Source: VAZQ01 sp963817135
GTDB taxonomy: Bacteria; Pseudomonadota; Alphaproteobacteria; Rhizobiales; Xanthobacteraceae
Reading direction: 5' to 3'
Length of the DNA stretch: 64,000 nucleotides
Assembly (NCBI GenBank): GCA_963817135.1
Contig: CAWFNG010000007.1
Location: 1-64,000 of the forward strand
Shown: positions 34,703 to 44,004 of the stretch, piece after piece
Layout: the number at the start of each line of letters is the position of its first letter
Numbering within the stretch: position 1 is the stretch's first letter
Program-made: the position numbers and the translations under genes
Notes under the pieces: model-generated
Told to the model about the DNA's origin: nothing
Seen by the model: only the letters and a program-made list of their open reading frames with translations
Databases searched by the model: none

Positions 34703-36241
34703 TCAAACCGTGCTCAACGACGGCACGTGGGCAATATACCACGCGTTGAGCGATTCGAGCGCAGGATGCGCCAGCGAACGCTGCAAATAACGCCATATGC
34801 GCGGCATGTGGCGCAGATATTGCGGCTTGCCGTCGCGCATGTCGAGCCGCGCGAAGATGCCGAGCACTTTGCTGGCCCGCTGGGCGGCGAGCGTCACATA
34901 AATCTTGATGAAGCGCGAGGGGTCGAAATCGGGATCACCCTTCCGCCGTCCTTTGACGTAACGGCCGAGCAGCGCAAGCTCGGTCTGTTCCGTCACGTCA
35001 ACGCGGGCGTCCTGCAGCAGTGAGGCGAGGTCGTAGGCAGCGGGTCCCATGACTGCATCCTGAAAGTCAATGACACCGAGGCGACCTATATCGCTCCGCC
35101 GCGGCAGCCAGAGCAGGTTGGGCGAGTGAAAATCGCGCAGCACCCAAGTGGGCGGCGCGTCGATCGCCGGCTGCAGCAGTTCGCGCCACAGAGAACGGAA
35201 GGATTCCCGCTCGTTGTCCGGCATCGGGGCATTGAGGCGCGGCAGGTACCAATCAAGCAGCAGCTCGGCCTCAATCAAAAAGGCGTTGAGGTCGTAATAA
35301 GGAATGCGATGATCGAGTTGCGGCGCAACTGGCAGCACATCGGGCAACCGTTGGCTGTGCAGGGAAAGCAGCACATCAACGGCTGTTTCGTAGCGTTCTT
35401 GGATCGGCGCGGGCGGATCGGAACTCACCACGCCCTCGTCGCCGAGATCCTCGAGTATCAACAAACCTTGGTCGAGATCGGCCTCGTAGATTTGCGGAGC
35501 CGAGAAGCCGTATTTGCGCAGGCCGTTGGCCATGGCGACGAACGGCATGACATTGTCGGCAAGGTGCGCGATGAGATTATAGGGCTTACCGTCTCGCACG
35601 GGCGGGCCATCCGAGCGCCGCGGCGAATTCATCAGAATGACTTGCTTGTCGCCGAGCGCGAGGCGCTCGTAAACGCGGGTCGAAGCGTCTCCCTTGATGC
35701 GCGCGCGCAATGCCTCGCTGTAGCCGCTCTCGGCGATGAACTGACGCACCGCCGCCATGCGGTCGACCCGGGCTCCAAGCGAGCCATAGCCGGTCACACG
35801 CGCATGGCGAAATTCAAGCTTGAGCTTGGGCGCAAGCGTGAAGGTAACGTCGAGCCGATCGGGCGGCAGGAATCCAGCTGCCCGATCCGGCCATTCGATC
35901 AGCACCACGGCGCCCTCAGGCAGATCGTCAAATCCGAGTTCTGCCAGTTCCGCCGTCCCCGACAACCGATAGAAATCGGCATGCACAACAGGAAACTGCG
36001 GCAGTTCGTAGATCTGGACGAGCGTGAAGGTCGGGCTCGGCACCTCGATGCTGCGGTCGCCGGCAAGGTAGCGAATGAGCGCACGCGCAAACGTCGTCTT
36101 GCCGGCACCCAGATCGCCGGAGAGAGTGACGACATCGCCAGCCGCAAGCGAATTGGCGATGTCCACCGCGAGCCGATGCGTGGCATGCTCGTCGGGCAAT
36201 ACCACGGAGAAACTTGAGGTCCCGGCAGTGGTCAGCACCAT
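34703..36241 (-). CDS. TsaE - AmgK fusion (t6A ATPase joined to MurNAc/GlcNAc anomeric kinase)
   Basis: 512 residues from the ATG at 36241. Residues 1-150 are TsaE, the ATPase of the tRNA threonylcarbamoyladenosine complex: TLSGDLGAGKTTFARALIRY (Walker A), VPSPTFTLVQIYE and VVLIEWPDRA. Residues about 170-512 are an aminoglycoside-phosphotransferase-like kinase of the AmgK type: WVLRDFHSPNLLWLP with the catalytic Asp and GVIDFQDAVMGPAAYDLASL with the metal ligand. Together with MurU this gives the anabolic MurNAc-recycling route. Such fusions are, as I recall, usual in rhizobia. Confidence 0.9.
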   Translation of the reverse strand: MVLTTAGTSSFSVVLPDEHATHRLAVDIANSLAAGDVVTLSGDLGAGKTTFARALIRYLAGDRSIEVPSPTFTLVQIYELPQFPVVHADFYRLSGTAELAELGFDDLPEGAVVLIEWPDRAAGFLPPDRLDVTFTLAPKLKLEFRHARVTGYGSLGARVDRMAAVRQFIAESGYSEALRARIKGDASTRVYERLALGDKQVILMNSPRRSDGPPVRDGKPYNLIAHLADNVMPFVAMANGLRKYGFSAPQIYEADLDQGLLILEDLGDEGVVSSDPPAPIQERYETAVDVLLSLHSQRLPDVLPVAPQLDHRIPYYDLNAFLIEAELLLDWYLPRLNAPMPDNERESFRSLWRELLQPAIDAPPTWVLRDFHSPNLLWLPRRSDIGRLGVIDFQDAVMGPAAYDLASLLQDARVDVTEQTELALLGRYVKGRRKGDPDFDPSRFIKIYVTLAAQRASKVLGIFARLDMRDGKPQYLRHMPRIWRYLQRSLAHPALESLNAWYIAHVPSLSTV

Positions 36242-36326
36242 TGCGGTACTCGCGATTGTGCAATGGGGCCATACGCCCGTGCCCCGAGCCGTTCGGAATT
36301 GGCCGTCAAGTCGCCGGCATCCTCGA

Positions 36327-38849
36327 TCAGGCCGCCGAGCGCTCTGCGCCATGCCGGAGGGGAAAGACGCAGGTGACGGTGGTGCCCCGGCCCACGGCGG
36401 ATTCGAGCGTTACCGAGCCGCCGTGCAGCTCGACAAATGAGCGCACCAGCGAGAGGCCGAGACCGGTGCCGCGATGGCGCGAGCCGAGCGAATGAGTTTC
36501 GAACCAATCGAATACCTTGTCCTGCACATCGGCCGGGATGCCCGGTCCGCGATCGGTGACGGAGAAAATCACGGCATCCTTCAGCCGCTGAGCGGCAAAA
36601 GTAACGGTTTCCCCGGCGGGCGAAAAGCTCACCGCATTGGCCAGCAGGTTGAACAGTGATTGGCGGACGCGGCGCTCGTCCGCGACGAAACTGCCGATTT
36701 CGGTCGCGGCGCGGATTTCCAGCCTGATGCCGCTCTTGACCAGGCGGTCCTGGATACCTTCTGCCGCAAACTCCATGGTCTTGCGAACATCCACGGGACC
36801 GAGATTGAGCGTCATGGCTCCGGCATCTATGGTCGCAAGGTCAAGGATATTGTTGATGATGGCAAGCAGCGCATTGGTCGAAACTGTGATGTAACCCAGA
36901 TATTCCCGCTGCTTCCCGGTAAGCGGGCCGGTGACCGGATCGCCGAGGAAATGCGCAAAACCGATGATATTGGTGAGCGGCGATCGCAGCTCGTATGACA
37001 CATGGTGCACGAAATCGATCTTGAGCTTGTCCGCCGTTTCCAGCGCTTCGTTGCGCTCGCGTAATGCGCGCTCGACATTGACGGTGTCGGTGACGTCCTG
37101 AAAAGTGACGAGAGTAGCGCCATCCGGCAGCGGCATGGTGGCGCAATCCACAACGTTTCCGTCAGGCCGCTCGATGCGGCCAATCACCGGCTCGCGATCA
37201 TCGATCGCGGTGATCGTCGCCCGCAAGCGCCGCCAGATCGGATGATCGCCGTGCAATCCGCCCGTCGCGCTGCTCACGGTCTCGATGTGCGGACGCCCGG
37301 CAAGAATTTCGGGAGAGAGCCGCCACATGCGCACGAATACCGGATTGTAGAGTCGCAGCCGTCCGTCACTGCCAAACACGGCGACTGCTTCGGTGAGATT
37401 GTCGAGCGTCTCCCCCTGAACGCGAATTAGGGCATCGTAGCGGCGCTCCAGGTCGAGCCGTTCGGTCACATCGTCGAACAGATAGATCACTCCGCCCTCC
37501 GGATTGGGAGTGGTGACGACGCGCATGGTTCGCCCGTCAGGAAGATGCCACATGTGCTCTTTCGCCTCGACCGCACGATAGGCTTCGTGCAAGGCAGCCT
37601 TCCATTGGCGGAAGTCCTGCTCGTCGGGAATCTTGCGCGCGGCGCGCAGACGGTCGAGTACGGACGAATCGGTTGGCCCGTCATCGAGGAATTCGACGTC
37701 GAGATCCCAGAGCGAGCGATAGGCCGAATTGTAAAAGCTCAGTCGCTGATGCGATCCGAATATTGCCACCCCGGTTGCAAGCTGATCGAGGGTGCGCCGA
37801 TGCGCATCGATCATGCGCTTGAGTTCGCCGCGCATGCGTTCCGCCTCGGTCGCATCGATAGCGATGCCGGAGCTGCCGCGCGGGGAAAGCGCGGTGATCA
37901 CCTCGAGACTGCGACGCTCTCCGCCGATGACGGCAGCAAGCCGGCCGCGGTAGGGGGCGGCCGCCGCATGCGCGCGCACCAGCTCATTGCGGGGACCGCG
38001 GTCGAACAATTCCACGTCATGCTCGATCACCTCGGCGGCGTCTTTGGCCTCCACCGCACGGACATACGCCTGATTGACGAAGGTGAGCGCGCCGGCCTCA
38101 TCGCGGTGCCACACCGGCGCGGGCAGCGATTCGATCAGCGCGCGCATCGCCGCCGCGTCGTCGAGTTGCATTTGATGGCGCTGCCTGAGCTCGGCGAGCT
38201 CATATTTCAGGCCGCTTACTTCGCGCAGGCGGAGTATCGCCCGCCCGCCCACGACCTGGCCCTCGGCCTCGATGCTCCGGCCTGCGAGCGTCGTCAGCGG
38301 CAGTGCGAAGCTCACGCCGCGAGCGCGCAAAGCATCCGCGCAGCGCTCTATCTCTGCTGCCGATTGGGCTGGAAGCCAGGTTGCGAATGCGAGCACCCGG
38401 TGCGGGGCTGCGTCACCGGTCACCAGGTCAACGTCGCCGATGATCTCCGGCTCATCCGAGGCGGCGGCCCAGACCACGAGGACTTGCGGCTCCGAGAGCA
38501 GAAGCGCATGGGCTCGATCGAGTGCCATGCGCGCGACGATTGATTGGTCACTCGCTTGCGCGGCAACCAGCGCAAGGCGCCGACGCGTGCGCACCAGCAG
38601 GACGGCGCTGAACACCGCAAAGCATAGAATTCCAAGGGTCAGCGCGAGCGTCGCGATGTCATGGCGGTCAAGCAGGAAAAGCGCCGAGAAAACAGCCTTG
38701 GCCGTCGAATTTTCGGCGCCTGGCCCCATTTGCTGGGCGGCATTGGTTTGCGACGGCGACAATAAGAGGAAGCCGGCGGCGACGCGCAATGCGCCCCGCA
38801 GCGGACGAGCCCCAAAGCCCTCCACGGTGGTCCGGATCGTCTCCGGCAT
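36327..38849 (-). CDS. Membrane sensor histidine kinase with several PAS domains
   Basis: About 840 residues; the start is uncertain among 38948, 38882 and 38849. One clear membrane helix (DIATLALTLGILCFAVFSAV). At least three PAS-like regions follow: LIESLPAPVWHRDEAGALTF, LATGVAIFGSHQRLSFYNSA, LTEAVAVFGSDGRLRLYNPV. The dimerisation box is FVHHVSYELRSPLTNIIGFA with the phospho-accepting His. The ATP-binding domain has LFNLLANAVSFSP, VTDRGPGIP and GTGLGLSLVRSFVELHGGSV. No response regulator is adjacent. It follows the TsaE-AmgK gene in the conserved order of this group; its signal is unknown. Confidence 0.87.
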   Translation of the reverse strand: MPETIRTTVEGFGARPLRGALRVAAGFLLLSPSQTNAAQQMGPGAENSTAKAVFSALFLLDRHDIATLALTLGILCFAVFSAVLLVRTRRRLALVAAQASDQSIVARMALDRAHALLLSEPQVLVVWAAASDEPEIIGDVDLVTGDAAPHRVLAFATWLPAQSAAEIERCADALRARGVSFALPLTTLAGRSIEAEGQVVGGRAILRLREVSGLKYELAELRQRHQMQLDDAAAMRALIESLPAPVWHRDEAGALTFVNQAYVRAVEAKDAAEVIEHDVELFDRGPRNELVRAHAAAAPYRGRLAAVIGGERRSLEVITALSPRGSSGIAIDATEAERMRGELKRMIDAHRRTLDQLATGVAIFGSHQRLSFYNSAYRSLWDLDVEFLDDGPTDSSVLDRLRAARKIPDEQDFRQWKAALHEAYRAVEAKEHMWHLPDGRTMRVVTTPNPEGGVIYLFDDVTERLDLERRYDALIRVQGETLDNLTEAVAVFGSDGRLRLYNPVFVRMWRLSPEILAGRPHIETVSSATGGLHGDHPIWRRLRATITAIDDREPVIGRIERPDGNVVDCATMPLPDGATLVTFQDVTDTVNVERALRERNEALETADKLKIDFVHHVSYELRSPLTNIIGFAHFLGDPVTGPLTGKQREYLGYITVSTNALLAIINNILDLATIDAGAMTLNLGPVDVRKTMEFAAEGIQDRLVKSGIRLEIRAATEIGSFVADERRVRQSLFNLLANAVSFSPAGETVTFAAQRLKDAVIFSVTDRGPGIPADVQDKVFDWFETHSLGSRHRGTGLGLSLVRSFVELHGGSVTLESAVGRGTTVTCVFPLRHGAERSAA

Positions 38850-39030
38850 CCCGCTTGCCCCAATAGCCGCATTTGCCCGCATCGCGCGATGCCGGCGTCC
38901 GGGGGGTTGAGCGGCGAGTGCCTCTACTCCCGCTCGGCCCCGAATCAAGTCACTTTAGCATGAGATCGGAGGGCGAAGGACAGTGGACAGAGGACGAAAG
39001 CAGGGCTCAGCGGGGTCAGCGGGACCCGCC

Positions 39031-39891
39031 TTATCGGCCTGCCAGCTTCAATCCCTTGTCGAGCGCGGCATAGCTGCGCACGGGCGCCGCCATGATGAAG
39101 CGATAGCCCTCGCCCAGGACGCGCTCGACATTGGTGGCGTCGACATGCGGATGACCCACCGGCACATTGTGCTGCTTGCAGGTGCTTACCACCTTGGCCA
39201 TCCATTTCAGCACTTCGGGATGCTCATATTGGCGGGGGTAGCCAAGTTCCTGGGAAAGGTCGCCTTCACCGATCAGGATCGCCCCGATTCCCGGCACCTT
39301 CTGCAGGATTTGCGGAAGCGTCTCGATCCCGCGCATATCCTCCATCATCAGGATGACGAAAATCTCCCCCTTGGGATTGAGCGGCCACACATCGGCGCGC
39401 TGGTAGTACTCCTGCTGGGACACGCCCCAGTAGCGCACCGCCGCACCAGGCCCATCGCCGCGAATGCCGGCGGGCTCGAAATCCCGCGCGCTTTTCAAAC
39501 GCGGATAGCGACAGGCGGCGACCGCGTTGTAGGCCTCCTCGACCGAAGAAATATGCGGCCACACAATTCCATAAACCCCAAGGTCAAGAGCCTGCTTGGC
39601 GTGGAATTGCGCCTTCTCGGAGCCGTTGGGCGGGATGCGCACCATCGGCGTGACGCCCGGAGCGACCGAGCCAGTTTTGGCGATTTGTCCGCGATTGAGC
39701 ATGTATTGAAGGCTATCGCGCAACGCCCTTATGTCCCACGGATTGTGCTCCATCTCGAATACGATGCCGTCGTATTTGGCGGCGGCCATTGCGACGGCAG
39801 TCTCCGTATCGGCCTGGCAGAACGAGGTGAATGCTGGTTTGGCGGATTCCAAGGCACGGATCACGCCGTTGAGACGGGGTATGTCAGCCAT
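39031..39891 (-). CDS. HpcH/HpaI-type aldolase family protein
   Basis: 286 residues of the TIM-barrel aldolase/citrate lyase beta family. KYDGIVFEMEHNPWDIRALR near 40, QALDLGVYGIVWPHISSVEE with the substrate-binding segment, IFVILMMEDMRGIETLPQIL with the metal-binding acidic residue, and AILIGEGDLSQELG. Members cleave or make 4-hydroxy-2-oxo acids with a divalent metal. The insert around residues 140-190 (WGVSQQEYYQRADVWPLN) is larger than in HpaI. It is a single gene; its substrate is not known. Confidence 0.8.
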   Translation of the reverse strand: MADIPRLNGVIRALESAKPAFTSFCQADTETAVAMAAAKYDGIVFEMEHNPWDIRALRDSLQYMLNRGQIAKTGSVAPGVTPMVRIPPNGSEKAQFHAKQALDLGVYGIVWPHISSVEEAYNAVAACRYPRLKSARDFEPAGIRGDGPGAAVRYWGVSQQEYYQRADVWPLNPKGEIFVILMMEDMRGIETLPQILQKVPGIGAILIGEGDLSQELGYPRQYEHPEVLKWMAKVVSTCKQHNVPVGHPHVDATNVERVLGEGYRFIMAAPVRSYAALDKGLKLAGR

Positions 39892-40080
39892 GCTCCCTCC
39901 CGCAGCTGCGATACTGCAGCATTATGGTTCTTCCCGGCTTGGTGCGCTGCACGCGAAGATCGCGGCTCGCAGCAGAACGCAGGCAATAAATAGCCCGGCA
40001 ATCGGGCGAAGGTCGAGTGACGTGGAAGAGTCCGGGCGCAGGCTGGCTAAGGCCGTGAACTCTTGGGCTGACCTTCAGAC

Positions 40081-40287
40081 CTAGACCAGAGGCTCGCCAA
40101 CATCGAGGGCGCGCTGGGTTAACCTTCTGCGAAAAACAATCCGGCAGGCGTTCTTGAATGCTCCCCATGGCCGCATGGGGTATCGACGGTAAATGCGGTA
40201 TTCAAGCAGCAGTCGTTCGAGCAATCGCACAGCAGCTTCCTTTTCCGTTCCCGCAAGAGAATGCGGGAACATAGGTTGATGTTCCAT
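40081..40287 (-). CDS. Small basic protein overlapping the phoB stop
   Basis: 68 residues starting MEHQPMFPHSLAGTEKEAAV and rich in Arg and Leu (RLLERLLLEYRIYRRYPMRP). Its ATG overlaps the phoB stop as TAATG, the pattern of re-initiation after phoB translation. No family recognised. The 189 bases between it and the aldolase gene hold nothing visible. Confidence 0.5.
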   Translation of the reverse strand: MEHQPMFPHSLAGTEKEAAVRLLERLLLEYRIYRRYPMRPWGAFKNACRIVFRRRLTQRALDVGEPLV

Positions 40288-40994
40288 TACTGCGAAGGCG
40301 TACCCCCATACTGGTCGTCGAAGGCGTAGCCGGAGCCGCGCACAGTGCGAATGGGGTCCATCCCCGCATCGACATTGAGCGCGCTGCGCAACCTGCCGAC
40401 ATGAACATCCACCGTGCGCTCGTCGATGTAAACGTCGGGGCCCCAAACTCCATTGAGCAGCTGCTCGCGCGAGAATACGCGCCCCGGCTTTTCCATAAGG
40501 AATTCGAGCAGCCGGAATTCGGTCGGCCCCAGCCGCAGCTCGCGCGTCCCGCGCAGCACCCGCCGCTTCTCGCGGTCGAGCACGATGTCGCCGCGTGTAA
40601 GCTTGTCGGCCACCCGCTCGGGACGGGTGCGGCGCAGCAATGCGCCAACCCGAGCCATGAATTCCGGAATTGAGAACGGTTTGACAATATAGTCGTCCGC
40701 CCCGGTCGCCAGGCCGCGCACGCGTTCACTTTCCTCGCCGCGGGCGGTGAGCATGATGATAGGCAGGGCCCTGGTTTGCGTGCGCGCGCGCAGCCGGCGG
40801 CACAGTTCGATGCCGGAAGTGCCCGGCAGCATCCAGTCGAGGACCGCGAGGTCAGGCACGCGCTCACGCAATCGGGCATCCGCCTCATCCCCACGGGCAA
40901 CGATCTCGACCTCGTAACCCTCGGATTCGAGGTTGTAGCGCAGTAATTCGGTCAGTGGCGCCTCGTCCTCGACGATCAAAATGCGTGCACCCAT
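40287..40994 (-). CDS. phoB: Phosphate regulon response regulator PhoB
   Basis: 235 residues. Receiver domain with the acidic pocket (ILIVEDEAPLTELLRYNLES), phospho-acceptor Asp in LAVLDWMLPGTSG, Thr in IIMLTARG and Lys in DDYIVKPFS. An OmpR-type winged helix follows: LRLGPTEFRLLEFLMEKPGR, VFSREQLLNGVWG and RTVDVHVGRLRSALN. A phosphate-starvation activator. It is downstream of phoU and phoR on the same strand, but no pst transporter genes lie between them. Confidence 0.93.
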   Translation of the reverse strand: MGARILIVEDEAPLTELLRYNLESEGYEVEIVARGDEADARLRERVPDLAVLDWMLPGTSGIELCRRLRARTQTRALPIIMLTARGEESERVRGLATGADDYIVKPFSIPEFMARVGALLRRTRPERVADKLTRGDIVLDREKRRVLRGTRELRLGPTEFRLLEFLMEKPGRVFSREQLLNGVWGPDVYIDERTVDVHVGRLRSALNVDAGMDPIRTVRGSGYAFDDQYGGTPSQ

Positions 40995-41003
40995 GTGCGG
41001 CAA

Positions 41004-41729
41004 CTAGCCCTGCACCGCGGCTGTGCCGAAGCTCACGGTGTCGCGTTTTGGCCGCTGGTCCGCGATCGGATGGCCCTCGATGACGTAATGGACCGTCTCG
41101 GCGATGTTGGTGGCGTGATCGCCCATCCGTTCGAGGTTCTTTGCGCAGAACATGACATGAATGCAGAAAGTGATATTGCGCGGATCCTCCATCATGTAGG
41201 TGAGCAACTCGCGGAACAGTGAGGTACACATTGCATCGATCTGCTCATCGCCGTTCCAGACTTCGAGCGCTGCCGAAAGATCGCGCCCGCCATAGGCGTC
41301 GAGCACCTGTTTAAGCTGCGCCAGCGCCATGTTTGCCATCCGCTCGACACCGCGCATCAGTTGTGTCGGCGAAGCTTCGTCGTCGAGAACCATCACTCGT
41401 TTGGCGATGTTCTTTGCAAGGTCGCCAATCCGTTCGAGATCGCTGCAAACGCGTAGCGCGGCGACAATTTCCCGCAGATCCACGGCCATCGGCTGGCGTC
41501 GCGCGATGGTGAGGACGGCCTTCTCCTCGATCTCACGCTGCATTGTATCCAAGCTCGCATCGCCGGCGACGACGATGCTTGCCAGATCCACGTCATATCG
41601 GATGAGCGCCGCAACGGCGTCCACGACCTGCTTCTCCGCGAGGCCGCCCAACTCCGCGACCCTGCGCGCCAGCTCCTGCAGGTCGCTGTCGAATGCCTTT
41701 GCGGTATGTTGGGTGATTGTCGCGGTCAT
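41004..41729 (-). CDS. phoU: Phosphate signalling protein PhoU
   Basis: 241 residues from the ATG at 41729. Two copies of the three-helix PhoU domain: EEKAVLTIARRQPMAVDLRE with ALRVCSDLERIGDLAKNIAK, and DPRNITFCIHVMFCAKNLER with MGDHATNIAETVHYVIEG. The ERxGDxAxN motifs bind metal. It represses PhoR signalling when phosphate is plentiful. Ends 9 bases before phoB. Confidence 0.94.
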   Translation of the reverse strand: MTATITQHTAKAFDSDLQELARRVAELGGLAEKQVVDAVAALIRYDVDLASIVVAGDASLDTMQREIEEKAVLTIARRQPMAVDLREIVAALRVCSDLERIGDLAKNIAKRVMVLDDEASPTQLMRGVERMANMALAQLKQVLDAYGGRDLSAALEVWNGDEQIDAMCTSLFRELLTYMMEDPRNITFCIHVMFCAKNLERMGDHATNIAETVHYVIEGHPIADQRPKRDTVSFGTAAVQG

Positions 41730-41790
41730 GGATCGTAGCAACTAGGACAGAACGATGACAGATGGATGACGGTTCAAGGGGCTAATCGTT

Positions 41791-43065
41791 CTATACAGCA
41801 ATTGCGGCACTCTGGCGTGCGAGCGGAAGATGGGCGGTAAATGTCGCACCCTCGCCAGGTGCGCTCGCAATGGATAGTCGGCCGCCGTGGTGGTTGAGGA
41901 TGTGTTTTACGAGTGCCAAACCCAACCCGGTGCCGCCCTCGCTGCGGCTGTGCACCGCATCCACGCGATAAAAACGCTCCGTCAGCCGCGGCAGATGCTC
42001 GGGCGCGATGCCGGGGCCATAATCGCGAACCGCCACGCTTACCTCGCTGTTGTCGGCCCCGACCGTGAGATCGACCCGCTTGCCGGATGCGCCATATTTG
42101 AGCGCGTTCTCAACCAGATTTTCGAAAACGCTGATAAGTTCGTCCCGGTCGCCGCGCACGTAGACTGCTCCGGCGCTGGTGTCCGTTTGAATTTCGACAT
42201 CGCGATCGCGGGCAAGCGTCTGCATCGTGTCAGCCACTTGGCGAACGACTCCCAGCAATTCGACCTCTCCGTCTGGCCGAACATGCTCCTTAAGCTCGAT
42301 GCGAGATAGTGACAGCAGATCGTCGATCAAACGAGTCATTCTCTGGGCCTGCTCGTGCATGATCTCGAGAAACCGCTCGCGCGCCATCGGATCATCCCGC
42401 GCCTTGCCCTGCAGCGTCTCAATAAACCCGAGCAGCGAGGCAAGCGGGGTGCGCAACTCGTGGCTCGCATTGGCGACGAAATCAGATCGCATTTCCTCGC
42501 TTCGGCGCAACGGCGTGACGTCATGGAAAATCATCAGAACTCCGAAGCGATCCGACGACAATGCCGCCGACTGCATGCAAGCGATATGAACTTCATACCA
42601 GCGCTCGGCCGGCACTCGGTCCGATAACTCCACGCGTTGTGGAGCACCACCGGCCGCTACTGCTCGCATTGCGGCGAGAACAGACGGCGTTCGCCACGCG
42701 AGCGAGAAAGGCTCGCCGATCCGCAGGGCCGGCGCGAGTGCGCGCGCCGCCTCGTTGCAGGCAACGACGATCTCCTGTCGATCAAGCGCCACTGCCGGAT
42801 CCGGCAGGCTCTCGATGATGCGTTGCAGCTCTGCGTACCGCGTCGGTGGAATTTCTGCAGAAGCAAGGTTATCAGCTTTTACCGCTTGCTGTTTGCGCAG
42901 CAGCATTGCTGCCCCCAATGCCAGGAAGCTCACGGCCGCCAAGGTCGGGGAAACCTTGCCATAGCCAGCCAAGCCGGTGAACACTATTGCCGCCACCGCG
43001 AGCGGCCAGCGATTGTCTCGAAGCCTCCTTACTGCATCAGATTGGACAAGACGCTGCAAACGCAT
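41791..43065 (-). CDS. phoR: Phosphate regulon sensor kinase PhoR
   Basis: 424 residues. Short N-terminal membrane region (WPLAVAAIVFTGLAGYGKVS and LAAVSFLALGAAMLL), then a PAS domain (ESLPDPAVALDRQEIVVACN), the H box DFVANASHELRTPLASLLGF, the N box VFENLVENALKYGASG and DYGPGIAPEHLPRLTERFYR with GGTGLGLALVKHILNHHGG. It phosphorylates PhoB. First of the phoR-phoU-phoB cluster. Confidence 0.92.
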   Translation of the reverse strand: MRLQRLVQSDAVRRLRDNRWPLAVAAIVFTGLAGYGKVSPTLAAVSFLALGAAMLLRKQQAVKADNLASAEIPPTRYAELQRIIESLPDPAVALDRQEIVVACNEAARALAPALRIGEPFSLAWRTPSVLAAMRAVAAGGAPQRVELSDRVPAERWYEVHIACMQSAALSSDRFGVLMIFHDVTPLRRSEEMRSDFVANASHELRTPLASLLGFIETLQGKARDDPMARERFLEIMHEQAQRMTRLIDDLLSLSRIELKEHVRPDGEVELLGVVRQVADTMQTLARDRDVEIQTDTSAGAVYVRGDRDELISVFENLVENALKYGASGKRVDLTVGADNSEVSVAVRDYGPGIAPEHLPRLTERFYRVDAVHSRSEGGTGLGLALVKHILNHHGGRLSIASAPGEGATFTAHLPLARQSAAIAV

Positions 43066-43092
43066 CGCGTAAGGCCATCAAAAGTTCTGGAA

Positions 43093-43980
43093 TTAGCCGC
43101 TTAATCCTACCATTCGGCGGATGTCGCTTGGAGATGCACCGCCGGCGCGCAACGCGCGTAGCGCATTGGCTCCGGTTGATTTGGAAAGTTTGCGCCCCTG
43201 AGGGTCGAGAATCAGGCGATGGTGATGGTAAATCGGCGGCGGCAGATCGAGCAACGCCTGCAGCAGGCGATGCAAGCCGGTTGACCAGAACAAATCCTGC
43301 CCGCGGACCACATGGGTCACTCCTTGCGCGGCATCGTCGATGACCACTGAAAGATGGTAGCTCGTCGGCGTCTCCTTGCGGGCCAGTACCGCATCGCCCC
43401 ATTTCTGCGGGAGCGCAATGAGTGAGCCGGTTTCGCCGCCCGGCCCGGTGCCGGTCTCCACAAAATTCAGCGCTCCTGCACGCGCCATGGCAGCCGTCAT
43501 GTTAAGCCGCAGTACATGGCTCTCGCCCGATTGCATGCGCCGCTCGCGCTCAGCGACCGACAATGCCCCGGCGTTGCAGGGATAGAGCGGCGAACCGTCG
43601 GGATCGCGCGGCCAGCTACCCTCTTCTCTCTCGCGCGCGCTCACCCGGCGAGCAATTTCACTGCGGCTCTCGAAGCTCGGATAGACCAGTCCCAATGCGT
43701 CGAGGCGGGCCAGTGCCGCACGGTATTCGTCAAAATGGCCGCTTTGGCGGCGGACCGGCTCCTCCCATTGCAGTCCCAGCCAGGCCAGATCCTCGTAGAT
43801 CGCTTCTTCGTATCGCGGCCGGCAGCGCGCTGCGTCGATATCCTCGATGCGCAGCAGGAAGCGACCGCACGCCACCCGTGCCATGTCAGAATTGATGAGC
43901 GCCGACAGCGCGTGACCAAGATGCAGATAGCCATTCGGGCTTGGTGCGAAGCGGAACACGGATCTCGGCATGACTCGCAT
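43093..43980 (-). CDS. gluQ: Glutamyl-Q tRNA(Asp) synthetase
   Basis: 295 residues. A shortened glutamyl-tRNA synthetase that lacks the anticodon-binding domain and attaches Glu to queuosine in tRNA-Asp. The class I motifs are seen: RFAPSPNGYLHLGHALSALI (HIGH region), RIEDIDAARCRPRYEEAIYE and RLILDPQGRKLSKSTGA (KMSKS). An upstream start at MPRS is equally possible. Convergent with nothing; divergent from the glycosylase gene. Confidence 0.93.
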   Translation of the reverse strand: MRVMPRSVFRFAPSPNGYLHLGHALSALINSDMARVACGRFLLRIEDIDAARCRPRYEEAIYEDLAWLGLQWEEPVRRQSGHFDEYRAALARLDALGLVYPSFESRSEIARRVSAREREEGSWPRDPDGSPLYPCNAGALSVAERERRMQSGESHVLRLNMTAAMARAGALNFVETGTGPGGETGSLIALPQKWGDAVLARKETPTSYHLSVVIDDAAQGVTHVVRGQDLFWSTGLHRLLQALLDLPPPIYHHHRLILDPQGRKLSKSTGANALRALRAGGASPSDIRRMVGLSG

Positions 43981-44004
43981 TACGTTACTGCTCTTGTTGC
44001 GAGC

